Source: Faecalimonas sp. | Lineage (GTDB): Bacteria; Bacillota; Clostridia; Lachnospirales; Lachnospiraceae | Assembly: GCA_020024645.1 (NCBI GenBank) | Contig: JAHHTN010000094.1 | Coordinates: 1 to 6,147 of the forward strand | DNA length: 6,147 nucleotides | Reading direction: 5' to 3' | Shown: positions 6,124-6,147 of the stretch, in pieces | How positions within the stretch are numbered: the first letter of the stretch is position 1 | Layout: each line of letters begins with the position of its first letter | Position numbers and translations under genes: made by a program | The notes under the pieces: model-generated | Databases searched by the model: none | Told to the model about the DNA's origin: nothing | What the model saw: only the letters and a program-made list of their open reading frames with translations

Positions 6124-6147
6124 TGCAAGAGTTGACCATGCCAAAAC

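Noticed and set aside
1..6147. Mobile-element ends, attachment sites, tRNA or CRISPR repeats
   Set aside because: No transposase or integrase, no matching direct repeats at the two ends, no tRNA-like cloverleaf and no regularly spaced repeats were seen.

Overview
The window is an AT-rich stretch carrying one compact, entirely minus-strand cassette that reads as anti-phage or anti-plasmid defence. Strong AGGAGG-type ribosome binding sites, A/T-rich codon use and a consensus-like TTGAAA-N17-TACAAT promoter point to a low-GC Bacillota (Firmicutes) host. I cannot name the genus. No RNA gene, CRISPR array, transposase, integrase or reverse transcriptase is visible.

Layout in transcription order (right to left): a promoter at 6123-6095; a 327-aa protein with an Mrr-like nuclease domain and an ABC-3C-type C-terminal domain (6040-5057); a ~160-aa middle component (5067-4585); and an SMC/Rad50-like ATPase (4585-2682) carrying a zinc-binding CxxC pair inside its coiled coil. 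These three match the ABC-three-component (ABC-3C) conflict-system layout known from comparative genomics: effector, middle component, ATPase. They are followed by a very small ORF (2695-2501) broken by an in-frame TAA. A second module comes next: an OLD/PtuA-like ABC ATPase (2487-1018) and an HNH endonuclease (1015-176), an arrangement like Septu (PtuA-PtuB). Gene junctions overlap or lie within a few bases, so the whole set looks like one transcription unit.

Two lesions or recoding sites stand out. The ABC-3C ATPase is split over two frames exactly at an A AAA AAG heptamer, the classical dnaX-type -1 slippery sequence. A -1 shift there restores a continuous 634-aa protein with Walker A, Q-loop, signature and Walker B in order. 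This is either programmed frameshifting or transcriptional slippage, or a one-base deletion in a homopolymer. The small ORF between the two modules is a readable 64-codon frame interrupted only by one TAA.

At the left edge, a strong hairpin (49-86) and then AAAGGAG plus an ATG at positions 3-1 mark the start of a flanking minus-strand gene that lies outside the window. The leader near position 1 looks less AT-rich than the cassette, consistent with the cassette being an acquired island. Likely working model (inference): the ABC-3C ATPase and middle component sense invading or abnormal nucleoprotein and licence the Mrr-like nuclease, while the Septu-like pair provides a second ATPase-gated nuclease.
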